Part shown: piece after piece, positions 46,232 to 52,871 of the stretch
Numbering within the stretch: position 1 is the first letter of the stretch
Layout of the letters: every line of letters starts with the position of its first letter
IMG/VR virus record: IMGVR_UViG_3300045051_000987
Span: 49,553 to 113,552 of that record
Length of the DNA: 64,000 nucleotides
Source of the DNA: a virus
Strand: one strand, 5' to 3'
Translations under genes and position numbers: made by a program
The notes under the pieces: generated by a model
What the model saw: the letters and a program-made list of their open reading frames with translations, nothing else
Database searches by the model: none
What the model was told of the DNA's origin: nothing

Positions 46232-46641
46232 GCCGAGCCTCCCCACACGTGTCGCTCGAACTTCTCGGGCTTGATGTCGCGCCGGCCAACGAGCTCGCTC
46301 ACGAGCGGTGTCGCCTCGAGCGCGGCTTCGATCGCGCGGAGCTGCACGAGGCGCTGTTCGAGCGTCGGGTAGGTCTCGACGGTCACGAGCAGCGTGTCGC
46401 CGGCCACGAAGAGCCCAAGCGCCGTCCACCACGCTTCGGCGCGGCGGAGGTTCGCCCGGAAGCGCGAGCGGGCCTTCGTCGTGCGCCGGAGGTGCTCGGC
46501 CGCCGCCGGGACGTCTCGCCGACCCACGTGGGCGTCCGCCGCACTGACCGCGCGCCGGACGTGCCTGAGCATCGTCGACACGATCCGGGAGGCCTCAGCG
46601 CCGGGCATCGTATGTCGGGGTGTCGGGGTGAGCTTCGCCAC
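46228..46641 (-). CDS. Hypothetical protein, 137 aa
   Basis: GTG start (MAKLTPTPRHTMPGAEASRI) 6 nt after CATGAT. Almost entirely helical with two heptad-like stretches. First gene left of the non-coding region. Not recognised. Confidence 0.65.
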   Translation of the reverse strand: MAKLTPTPRHTMPGAEASRIVSTMLRHVRRAVSAADAHVGRRDVPAAAEHLRRTTKARSRFRANLRRAEAWWTALGLFVAGDTLLVTVETYPTLEQRLVQLRAIEAALEATPLVSELVGRRDIKPEKFERHVWGGSA

Positions 46642-46647
46642 GTGCCC

Positions 46648-46653
46648 ATCATG
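46648..46653 (-). promoter_or_regulatory. Class B leaderless promoter -10 (CATGAT)
   Basis: GCGGCATGATGGG with a 6-nt gap to the GTG at 46641. Confidence 0.6.
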
Positions 46654-46661
46654 CCGCTCTC

Positions 46662-46679
46662 GTACCTCTCGAGGTGTAC
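46662..46679. promoter_or_regulatory. Near-palindrome at -35 of 46641 promoter
   Basis: GTACCTCTCGAGGTGTAC, one mismatched pair. It occupies the same position relative to CATGAT as the main palindrome does at 45788, but has another sequence. Confidence 0.5.
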
Positions 46680-46792
46680 CCACGGATCGATCACGGTCCT
46701 CACGCCGCCAGGCGTGTTGGTGCGGAGCGCGGAAGCGCGGAGCACCGGGGATCGTCCCCTCCCCCCTACGTACCCCTCTCCTTCGTCTCTCT

Positions 46793-46863
46793 GATCAGGA
46801 TCAGATCTAGATCCTGATCTGATCCTGATCTGATCCTGATCTCGGTCGGATCAGTCTCGGATC
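46793..46863. repeat. GATC-rich iterons (three 11-bp direct repeats plus inverted copy)
   Basis: GATCCTGATCT is repeated head-to-tail at 46810-46820, 46821-46831 and 46832-46842. An inverted copy (GATCAGGATC) lies at 46793-46802 across a TA centre. Eleven GATC sites fall within ~75 bp. Iterons of this kind occur at replication origins and initiator-regulated promoters. Confidence 0.85.
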
Positions 46864-46933
46864 CGAAAGCAGCGCGCGCGTGTACGCACACGCCCACGTG
46901 CGCCCGCGCGTTAGCGGCGTCCCTGGCGTCTGT

Positions 46934-46984
46934 CTACAGCGATCTTCGACCCGTGTGACGGACGCAGTGACGCCCGACCCACAT
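46934..46984 (-). CDS. Possible 16-aa leader peptide
   Basis: MWVGRHCVRHTGRRSL with GGAGG 4 nt before the ATG, about 45 nt after a predicted class C start site. Too short for coding statistics; recorded because the ribosome-binding site and upstream box are both good. Confidence 0.3.
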   Translation of the reverse strand: MWVGRHCVRHTGRRSL

Positions 46985-47034
46985 CGTTCCTCCGAGCAGG
47001 GGGACGGCGAACGACCGGGCCGGGCGTCGAGGTG

Positions 47035-47040
47035 ATGGTA
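47035..47040 (-). promoter_or_regulatory. Class C box (TACCAT) in non-coding region
   Basis: GCTACCATCA just after the 47067 gene stop. No start codon at 7 nt; a transcript from here would read the 16-codon ORF and the iterons. Confidence 0.45.
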
Positions 47041-47066
47041 GCCGCCGCTCGATGGCGGCGCGAGGT

Positions 47067-47273
47067 TCATCGCTCGGTGCGACCGAGGCCCCGACGGCGC
47101 TTCGCGGCACGCCTCTCCCGCCGCGCGCGAGCTCGAGCGGCTCGTCGGTCGTCTTCCTCCGCGCGGGCCTTCTCGAGCTGCGGGGGAGGCCCCGGCATGT
47201 CGAGCGCGCCGAGCGCGAGGAGAGCCCACATCGGGCAGAGGCGAAGCACGCTCATCCCCGAACGGGTCTTCAT
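47067..47273 (-). CDS. Small membrane protein, 68 aa, lysis candidate
   Basis: One hydrophobic segment (~7-27, MSVLRLCPMWALLALGALDM) followed by a highly charged arginine/glutamate tail. This N-in or signal-anchor layout is seen in holins, pinholins and spanins. ATGA overlap with the gene upstream. Confidence 0.55.
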   Translation of the reverse strand: MKTRSGMSVLRLCPMWALLALGALDMPGPPPQLEKARAEEDDRRAARARARRERRAAKRRRGLGRTER

Positions 47274-47692
47274 CGGTGTCGATCACAGCGTCGGATGACG
47301 ATGAGGGCCTCGATCGTGCGGGCCGCGCGCGCGACGGCGCACACGTCGCTCACTGAGCAGCTCCCGCACGCGCTCTCCTCGCGCACGATGGCCTTCCTCT
47401 CGCCGAGGCTCTCGACGTCGGACCAGTCCGGGGCGACCTGCTCGCCGGCACCTTCGCGGAGCGCCGTCGCGAGCGCGTCCTTCCGACCTTCCTCGAAGGC
47501 TGCGCCGAGGAGCTCGCGCGCGCCCTCGTCGTCGAGCAGTACTTCCTCGGCCGCCGCGAGCGCTGCTTCACGCATCTCCTCGGGCGTCTGCTCGGCGACG
47601 CGCTTGGCGACTCGGTGCACGACCACCGCGAGATGCGCGAGCACCTCGTCTTCGCTCGGGGCCGCCTGCTCTTCCTTCGTCTCTTCGCTCAT
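47270..47692 (-). CDS. Hypothetical acidic protein, 140 aa
   Basis: MSEETKEEQAAPSEDEVLAH; alanine/glutamate-rich helices, then a C-terminal CGSCSVSDVC cluster. ATG 6 nt after TACGCT, a class C variant. First gene of the leftmost lysis-region unit. Confidence 0.65.
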   Translation of the reverse strand: MSEETKEEQAAPSEDEVLAHLAVVVHRVAKRVAEQTPEEMREAALAAAEEVLLDDEGARELLGAAFEEGRKDALATALREGAGEQVAPDWSDVESLGERKAIVREESACGSCSVSDVCAVARAARTIEALIVIRRCDRHR

Positions 47693-47698
47693 GCGGCG

Positions 47699-47704
47699 AG
47701 CGTA
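47699..47704 (-). promoter_or_regulatory. Class C leaderless promoter (TACGCT)
   Basis: GCTACGCTCG with a 6-nt gap to the ATG at 47692. Confidence 0.5.
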
Positions 47705-47725
47705 GCCCGACCGACTACGTGCGCG

Positions 47726-48295
47726 TCACCCGCCGACCGCCGCCACGACGGCGAGGGTGAGAGCTCCCGTCACGATCACGCCCACCGCGAACCAGAGTGC
47801 AGGGTGCTCCCACCACGACGGGCCCTCACGCGCGCGGCTCTCCGCGACCACGGCGAGCAGCTCGTCGCGCCGCTCGCGCCACAACCCGGAGATCGTCTCG
47901 GTGCGCTCGTCGCACCGGCGCGAGGCCTCGAGAAGGAGAGCCGCGCGGCCCGCGATCGCCTCGTCGTAGAGCGTGCGCGCGTTGCGGAGGTCGAGATCGA
48001 GGATCGCGATCCTCGACTGCAACGCGAAGAGATCCTCGTCACGCACTAGCATGCCCGCCCACGGCGCGCGGTCCCCGCGCTCGAGCGCGACCGTCTCTCC
48101 GACCTCGGGGAGTGTCGCGGCACCGTTGACGTCCTGAGCGCGCCCCTCGCACGTGCTGAGGAGAATCACGAAGGTGAGGAGGCCGAGGAAGAGCATCCCC
48201 GCGGAGCTCGCCGCGCGCTCGTCTTCCTTCCGCATCCGGCGCCGTCGCTCTTCTCGAACCTGCGCGATCCGCTCGTCGTGGCTCTCGACTCCCAT
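47726..48295 (-). CDS. Membrane protein, 189 aa, two TM segments
   Basis: TM1 at ~34-53 (AGMLFLGLLTFVILLSTCEG) and TM2 at the extreme C-terminus (FAVGVIVTGALTLAVVAAVG), with a charged helical loop between. Starts at a TGATG junction with the next membrane gene. Lysis-region membrane protein, specific role unknown. Confidence 0.65.
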   Translation of the reverse strand: MGVESHDERIAQVREERRRRMRKEDERAASSAGMLFLGLLTFVILLSTCEGRAQDVNGAATLPEVGETVALERGDRAPWAGMLVRDEDLFALQSRIAILDLDLRNARTLYDEAIAGRAALLLEASRRCDERTETISGLWRERRDELLAVVAESRAREGPSWWEHPALWFAVGVIVTGALTLAVVAAVGG

Positions 48296-48666
48296 CACCG
48301 ACCCCCATCCACGAGCAGCGCCGCTCGCGTTCGATCCTTGAACCACGTCGCGAGAGCCGAACGCCCGCGAGCGCGCGTCGCCTCGAACTCGAGCCGGTCG
48401 GCCTCGGTGAAGGCCTCGACCTCTTCGGCGTGCTCGCGCTCAATCGCGGCGAGGCGCTCATCCTCGACGTGCACGGCCGCGTCCATCGCCTGCTCGTACG
48501 CCTCGCGCGCGGGCCCGCCGTCGACGTCGACCGCTGCGGGAAGCTCCACCGGGTCGGGCGCGGTGCATCGACCGAGGCCGAACGCGAGCACGACCACGAG
48601 GAGGAAGGCCGCCACGATCCCGAGGCCGACCTTCCACAGCTCGAGCTTGGCCCCCTCGACCGTCAT
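48295..48666 (-). CDS. Spanin-like membrane/coiled-coil protein, 123 aa
   Basis: N-terminal TM (~11-32, VGLGIVAAFLLVVVLAFGLG) then a periplasmic-type acidic coiled coil (LAAIEREHAEEVEAFTEADR). This is the layout of an inner-membrane Rz-like spanin. A lipobox protein at 50949 could be its outer partner, though it is not adjacent. Confidence 0.6.
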   Translation of the reverse strand: MTVEGAKLELWKVGLGIVAAFLLVVVLAFGLGRCTAPDPVELPAAVDVDGGPAREAYEQAMDAAVHVEDERLAAIEREHAEEVEAFTEADRLEFEATRARGRSALATWFKDRTRAALLVDGGR

Positions 48667-48803
48667 GGCGAGACGTGTTCCTCGCGCGGCGCGCGCTTCT
48701 GCCGGCGACGCTCCTCCGCCTCACGAGCTCGACGCTCGGAGCGATTCTCGCGGCTCGGGGTGGGCTGTTCGTAGGGCGCGGGCTGGTAGTTGTCGGGGCT
48801 CAT
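48663..48803 (-). CDS. Very small charged protein, 46 aa
   Basis: MSPDNYQPAPYEQPTPSREN then an arginine/glutamate helix. ATGA overlaps with both neighbours support it. Function unknown. Confidence 0.55.
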   Translation of the reverse strand: MSPDNYQPAPYEQPTPSRENRSERRAREAEERRRQKRAPREEHVSP

Positions 48804-49384
48804 CGGTTCTCGTTGCTCGAGGCGTCGCCGTCGCCGACGTCGAGCGGTGTGGGGGGCGTGATCGTCGGCGGAGGGCCGAACGAAGGGGGAGGAGGGGGCG
48901 GAGGCGAGCGGCCGATCAGCGCGAGGAGGCGCGCACGGCCTTCGGTGAACGCGAACTTGATCGCCTCGTACACCTGACCGCTGAGCGCGCCCGCGAGCAT
49001 GAACCATGCGCACCGCGCCGCGAGGAACGCGTACGGGCCCGCCTCCGGATCCTTCGCGATCTCGTCGATCACGTGGAGCGTCGGGAGCGGGAGCAGGCCG
49101 AAGAGCGCGCCGCCGATCAGGGGGTGGAGCCTGAGCGTGATGTCGTACCAGCTCGCGTCGGACGGAAGCGGGATGTCACCCGAGCTCGGCTCGATCATCT
49201 CGGGCGCGTCGCGATAGGTCGCCTTCGACGCCGCGATCATCTTCGCGACGTCGCGGCGCCTGTACTTCCGCCATCCGAAGCGATCGGCGATGCGCTTGCT
49301 CGTCGATCCGAGCGCGTAGACCGCGAGCGCGACGGCGACGAATGACCAGAGCTGTGCGACGACCGTGGGGACCCACTCGGGCAT
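48800..49384 (-). CDS. Membrane protein, 194 aa, holin candidate
   Basis: Three hydrophobic segments: ~7-25 (VVAQLWSFVAVALAVYALG), ~85-105 (LHPLIGGALFGLLPLPTLHV) and ~118-145. The C-terminus is proline-rich and hydrophilic. Topology and lysis-region position suit a holin, but length is greater than usual. GAGGTAGG before the ATG. Confidence 0.55.
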   Translation of the reverse strand: MPEWVPTVVAQLWSFVAVALAVYALGSTSKRIADRFGWRKYRRRDVAKMIAASKATYRDAPEMIEPSSGDIPLPSDASWYDITLRLHPLIGGALFGLLPLPTLHVIDEIAKDPEAGPYAFLAARCAWFMLAGALSGQVYEAIKFAFTEGRARLLALIGRSPPPPPPPSFGPPPTITPPTPLDVGDGDASSNENR

Positions 49385-49394
49385 GACCTACCTC

Positions 49395-49415
49395 GGGGGC
49401 GAGGATGCAGCCCCC
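49395..49415 (-). promoter_or_regulatory. GC hairpin before Shine-Dalgarno
   Basis: GGGGGC / GCCCCC stem directly 5' of GAGGTAGG of the 49384 gene, in the space after the 49445 stop. Could be a terminator or a leader hairpin of the type seen at 16.6-40 kb. Confidence 0.4.
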
Positions 49416-49444
49416 TCGGAGGGTCGCGCAAGGAAGGGCCCGGC

Positions 49445-50290
49445 TCAGGCCGCGAGGCGTCGAGCGAGCTCGGCGAACCACATGCGCTGGGGGGTCTGCG
49501 CCTGGCCTCCGATGACCCACTTCGAGCTCCACCACCGGATCTCCTTCGGCTGGTAGGGGAGGCACGCGTCGTAGGCCGTCTGCATCGCTTCGGCGATCGA
49601 GCGGTTCGGCCATCGCTGATCGTAGGCCGCGAGCCCGCACGAGAGCGTGGGCTTGCCGTTCTTCTTCGGGACCGACGCCGCGCGGTCGAAGGTGAGGCGC
49701 TGCATCGAACCGGGCCCGAACTGATGGTTCCACGGAACCTCGAAGGCGACGCCTTGGCCGTCCGTGCGGTTCCGGACGCTGTAGCCCTGGTTCACCGTCC
49801 GATCGCAGTCGTCGGCGAGCTTGGCGCGCGGGCTGTTCTCCTCGTGCATCGTGAACGTGGTGATCTCGGTGCGGACGTCGAACATCGTCTTGAAGCCTGA
49901 GACGACGGCGACGAGCGCGCCCGATGCATCGTCGAGGTTCTTGAAGCCGACGACCTTCTTCCGCGTGAAGTTGCTCTCGGCATCGAACTCGAGCGCGGCC
50001 GCGCCGCTCGCTTCGAGGAAGGTCGGGAGCTTCTTCGCGAGCTCCTCGATGTACTGGAGGCGCGGCTCCGGCCACACGGTCACCACGAGCTCGAGATCGG
50101 CCTTGCGGAACGTCTCGCCGAGGCGCGCGAGATCGCGGGGCGTCCACTTCGGATCGAAGCCGGGCGTCACCGTCTCGAGCATCACGGCGCCGACGCGGAA
50201 GCCGTGCCGGCGGAAGTCGTCGAGATACTCGGGCGTCATGACGCGACGGGGCGCGTCGTCGATCCACAGACCGTGCAGGGGGGCATCCAT
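49445..50290 (-). CDS. Glycosidase-like TIM-barrel protein, endolysin candidate
   Basis: 281 aa. LHGLWIDDAP, a repeated strand-helix rhythm (RVGAVMLETVTPGFD, LELVVTVWPEPRLQY) and AAALEFDAESNF suggest a glycoside-hydrolase-like barrel with acidic residues at strand ends. No exact family recognised. Its place among membrane lysis genes makes a murein hydrolase role likely. GAAGGAG fixes the ATG at 50290; a GTG at 50299 is possible. Confidence 0.55.
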   Translation of the reverse strand: MDAPLHGLWIDDAPRRVMTPEYLDDFRRHGFRVGAVMLETVTPGFDPKWTPRDLARLGETFRKADLELVVTVWPEPRLQYIEELAKKLPTFLEASGAAALEFDAESNFTRKKVVGFKNLDDASGALVAVVSGFKTMFDVRTEITTFTMHEENSPRAKLADDCDRTVNQGYSVRNRTDGQGVAFEVPWNHQFGPGSMQRLTFDRAASVPKKNGKPTLSCGLAAYDQRWPNRSIAEAMQTAYDACLPYQPKEIRWWSSKWVIGGQAQTPQRMWFAELARRLAA

Positions 50291-50295
50291 CGTCG

Positions 50296-50889
50296 TCACT
50301 CCTTCGTGATCTCTACCGCGCGGCGTGCGTGGCTCGCGCCCGTGTTCATGTCGAGCTCGCCCGATGGTGGCCCATCCCGGGCAACACGTGCGAGCCGCGC
50401 GCGGAGCTCGCGGTTCTTCTTCTCCATATCGTCGACGTGGGCGGCGAGCTGCGCGTGGTCGGCCTTGAGCATCTCGTGCTCGAAGGCGAGCGCCTTGGCC
50501 GCGCGATCGAGGCCCGCGTACTTCTCACCGAGGTCGCGGTTCGCCGCCTCGCAGACGTCGTTGGCTCGCTCGAGCTCATCGACGCGCTCGCGGTTCGCGT
50601 CCTGGCGCTTCTCGAGGAGCTCGATGCGGTCGAGCAGCGTGCGTTGGAAGCGCGCGGTGTCGTTCTGCTTCGCCGTCTCGGCCTCGACGGCGACCTTCTT
50701 GAGGTCGACCTCGGCGGTGATCTTCACCTTCTCGACGTCGGTCCCCGCCGCGAGCATGTCCTTCTCGTTCGCGAGCTTTCGGAGGTCACGCTCCTGGCGC
50801 CACCGGATGATCTGCGAGCCGATGCCTCCGGCCGAGAGGACGGAAGCGACGATCGCGAGGATCGTGAACCACAGCGGGGAGCCGTCCAT
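50296..50889 (-). CDS. Membrane-anchored coiled-coil protein, 197 aa
   Basis: N-terminal TM (~6-26, LWFTILAIVASVLSAGGIGS) and a long coiled coil (~35-170). Resembles an inner-membrane spanin or a phage LysB-like protein. ATG 8 nt after TACCAT. Divergent from the lipoprotein gene. Confidence 0.6.
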   Translation of the reverse strand: MDGSPLWFTILAIVASVLSAGGIGSQIIRWRQERDLRKLANEKDMLAAGTDVEKVKITAEVDLKKVAVEAETAKQNDTARFQRTLLDRIELLEKRQDANRERVDELERANDVCEAANRDLGEKYAGLDRAAKALAFEHEMLKADHAQLAAHVDDMEKKNRELRARLARVARDGPPSGELDMNTGASHARRAVEITKE

Positions 50890-50897
50890 CGCGGCCG

Positions 50898-50903
50898 ATG
50901 GTA
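50898..50903 (-). promoter_or_regulatory. Class C promoter (TACCAT)
   Basis: GCTACCATCG with an 8-nt gap to the ATG at 50889. Confidence 0.55.
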
Positions 50904-50948
50904 GCCGCGCGATGATCCAGCGTCACGATGTTCACCCTCGGAGGTCCC

Positions 50949-51209
50949 ATGCGTTCCGCTCTCGTCTTCCTCGCGCTCTCCCTCTCGGCCTGCACGCTCG
51001 CACACGAGCGCACGAACGAAGGCCACCACGGTGGGCCGTGCGCGTGCGTCTCGTGCCACGAGGAGGGCCCCACGCCGACGCTCCGCGCGCGTGCGGACGT
51101 GCCGAGCGAGTGCCGTGAGCTCCGCGTGTGGGCGGAGGCCCTGACCTCGAGCGACGCGGGGGCCGGTGACGTGTTCACCCGGGTGAACACGCCCGATGCT
51201 GGCCGCTGA
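50949..51209 (+). CDS. Lipoprotein, 86 aa, outer-membrane spanin candidate
   Basis: The only plus-strand gene supported. MRSALVFLALSLSAC is a short signal peptide with an LSAC lipobox. GGAGG stands 4 nt before the ATG. The mature part is short and has CACVSC. It would serve as an Rz1-like partner to a coiled-coil spanin. Its last codons contain the palindrome (VFTRVNT). Convergent with the 51210 gene: the two stops abut. Confidence 0.65.
   Translation: MRSALVFLALSLSACTLAHERTNEGHHGGPCACVSCHEEGPTPTLRARADVPSECRELRVWAEALTSSDAGAGDVFTRVNTPDAGR
51171..51190. promoter_or_regulatory. Palindrome, copy 9
   Basis: In the 3' end of the lipoprotein gene, 20 bp past the end of the convergent 51210 tail gene. 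A bound protein would act as a roadblock between two units. Confidence 0.9.
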
Positions 51210-52616
51210 TCAGTGGGTCCGGACGTCGGAGATCACGACGCTCACAGCGACCGCCCACACCAGATCGTTGTTCGTGTCGGCGTCGACGCCGCCCTTGATT
51301 GCGAGCCAGTACTCGCGCGCGGTGTTCGTCGCGCCGGTCGTCACGACCGTGTGACCGCCACCGAGGCCCGAGCTCAGATCGATCACCTGCTCGTTCGCCG
51401 TCGTGTCGTCGAAGGCCGACGCGATCGACACAGGATCCGGGTCGCCGTTCGGCGTCGCGAAGTCGGGCACCTTGTAGAGAAGGGCGAGCTGCATGCGGTC
51501 GCCGCCCGTGCGCGCCGCGCCCGGCGTGCAGATCATGCGGACGTTCGAGATGATCTCGTTGTGCTTGAGGAACTCGTTCAGCGAGCGCTGTAGGCGTCCC
51601 GAGTCGGCGTCGATGCGGATGCCCGTCGACTGGATGCCCGGAAGACCGCCCTGAAACTGGATCTTGTCCTCGGCGACCGTGCTCGCGTAGCGCGTCCATC
51701 CCTGCATCGGGATCAGGAACGTCCGGAGGCGCGCCGGGCTGAATCCGTACTCGCCCGTGTTCACGGTGACCGCGTCCGCGTTGATGTCGTCGACGTCGAT
51801 GATGTCGAAGCCATCCATGTCGATGTTCCCGAGCATCACGCCGCCCGCGCGCGCGAGCTTCTCGGTGTCGAGCTCGGCGATCGCGGTCTGCACGTTCGTC
51901 GCTGCGACGTTGCCCGTCGGAGAGAACGAGACGGCCGATCCGGCGTGCGCGGGGCTCGCCGCGACGTGGGCCGAGAGGCTCCCACCCGTGCCGGCGAGCG
52001 CCGTCGCGAGTGCCTGGATCGCTTCCTCCGCAGTGCCCACGCCGATCACGGTGCCGGTCGTCTTGTAGGCCCACTGCCGGCGCGTCGTGCTGATGTTGCC
52101 GTTGACGATGCTCGAGGCGCCGTAGGCGAGCGTGATGTCGGCGAGGAGGATCTGATCGCCGCGCAGCGCGGGCGCGACGGGCGAGGCGCTCTCGGTGCCC
52201 GCCGCGACGTTGAAGGTGAAGCTCTCGGCGCGCACGAAGTACACGGTCGCGGCGTTGCCGTCGACGCGCGGATCGCTGAGCACGCGATTGAACTCCGCGA
52301 AGATCGAGAGGATGCGACTGTTCGTGCCACCGACGACCGCGGTGTTGAGCCCGTCCTCGTCGACGGCACAGTTGACCGTCTGCGTGCTCGGGATCGCGAT
52401 GCGCTGTCCCGTCTGATCGTAGACGACGCCCGGCCCCGAGACCTGCACGGTGAGGTTCGGCGAGACCTGCTGGGTGACCGCCATCCCCGCCGTGACACCG
52501 ACGTGTCCGAAGTCAGAGGCGAGCGCTCGATCGGCGTTCTCGAGCTCCGCGAAGGCCGCGTCGAGCTCGGCCTCGGTGACCTTCTGCCTGAAAAAGAAGT
52601 CGCGTCGGTTCGCCAT
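51210..52616 (-). CDS. Tail fibre/tail-tip structural protein, 468 aa
   Basis: MANRRDFFFRQKVTEAELDA is a typical N-terminus for tail-attached proteins. The middle is glycine/alanine/threonine-rich beta structure (VAATNVQTAIAELDTEKLAR is a common phage fibre repeat motif). Ends with a compact beta domain. Receptor-binding part not identifiable. GGAGAGG before the ATG. Confidence 0.7.
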   Translation of the reverse strand: MANRRDFFFRQKVTEAELDAAFAELENADRALASDFGHVGVTAGMAVTQQVSPNLTVQVSGPGVVYDQTGQRIAIPSTQTVNCAVDEDGLNTAVVGGTNSRILSIFAEFNRVLSDPRVDGNAATVYFVRAESFTFNVAAGTESASPVAPALRGDQILLADITLAYGASSIVNGNISTTRRQWAYKTTGTVIGVGTAEEAIQALATALAGTGGSLSAHVAASPAHAGSAVSFSPTGNVAATNVQTAIAELDTEKLARAGGVMLGNIDMDGFDIIDVDDINADAVTVNTGEYGFSPARLRTFLIPMQGWTRYASTVAEDKIQFQGGLPGIQSTGIRIDADSGRLQRSLNEFLKHNEIISNVRMICTPGAARTGGDRMQLALLYKVPDFATPNGDPDPVSIASAFDDTTANEQVIDLSSGLGGGHTVVTTGATNTAREYWLAIKGGVDADTNNDLVWAVAVSVVISDVRTH

Positions 52617-52673
52617 TGGGGTCGTTCCTCTCCGGGGCGAGCCTGCACGATCGACGTGCAGCCCGCGAGGGTC

Positions 52674-52871
52674 TCAGGTCATCGTGACGGGTGACGGCAT
52701 CGAAGCGAGCGCCGTCGCGGCCGCGTGCTGCGTGGGGAAGCGCATGCTCTCGCCATCGGCGCCGATCACGGGGAGCTTCCGGGGCCCCGCGACCTTGTAG
52801 ATCGAGAAGTCGTCGGCGAAGAGCCGGCGCTCGATCACGAAGCGCGCGCGCGTCTTCAATGGAGCATCCAC
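52674..52871 (-). CDS. Small hypothetical protein, 65 aa
   Basis: GTG start (MDAPLKTRARFVIERRLFAD) overlapping the tail protein I gene by 16 nt. Small alpha/beta protein; its position suggests a tail chaperone or minor virion part, which is a guess. Confidence 0.5.
   Translation of the reverse strand: MDAPLKTRARFVIERRLFADDFSIYKVAGPRKLPVIGADGESMRFPTQHAAATALASMPSPVTMT

Larger units (their letters stand above)
46642..47066. other. 425-bp gene-poor region with iterons
   Basis: The only stretch of more than 300 bases without a convincing gene. From left to right it holds a class B promoter (46648), an operator-like near-palindrome (46665), G-rich minus-strand tracts (46750-46790), the GATC iterons (46793-46863), a 16-codon ORF (46934-46984) and a class C box (47035). 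It lies at the boundary between replication and lysis/tail genes. Candidate origin and regulatory hub. Confidence 0.6.

Noticed and set aside
46807-47286. 159-aa minus-strand frame across the iteron region
   Set aside because: Low-complexity arginine/proline/serine-rich product; its first half is an out-of-frame shadow of the 68-aa membrane gene and its end simply translates the repeats (DQDQIRI).
50786-51190. 134-aa minus-strand frame opposite the lipoprotein
   Set aside because: Arginine-rich shadow without a ribosome site; the plus-strand frame has a signal peptide, lipobox and GGAGG.
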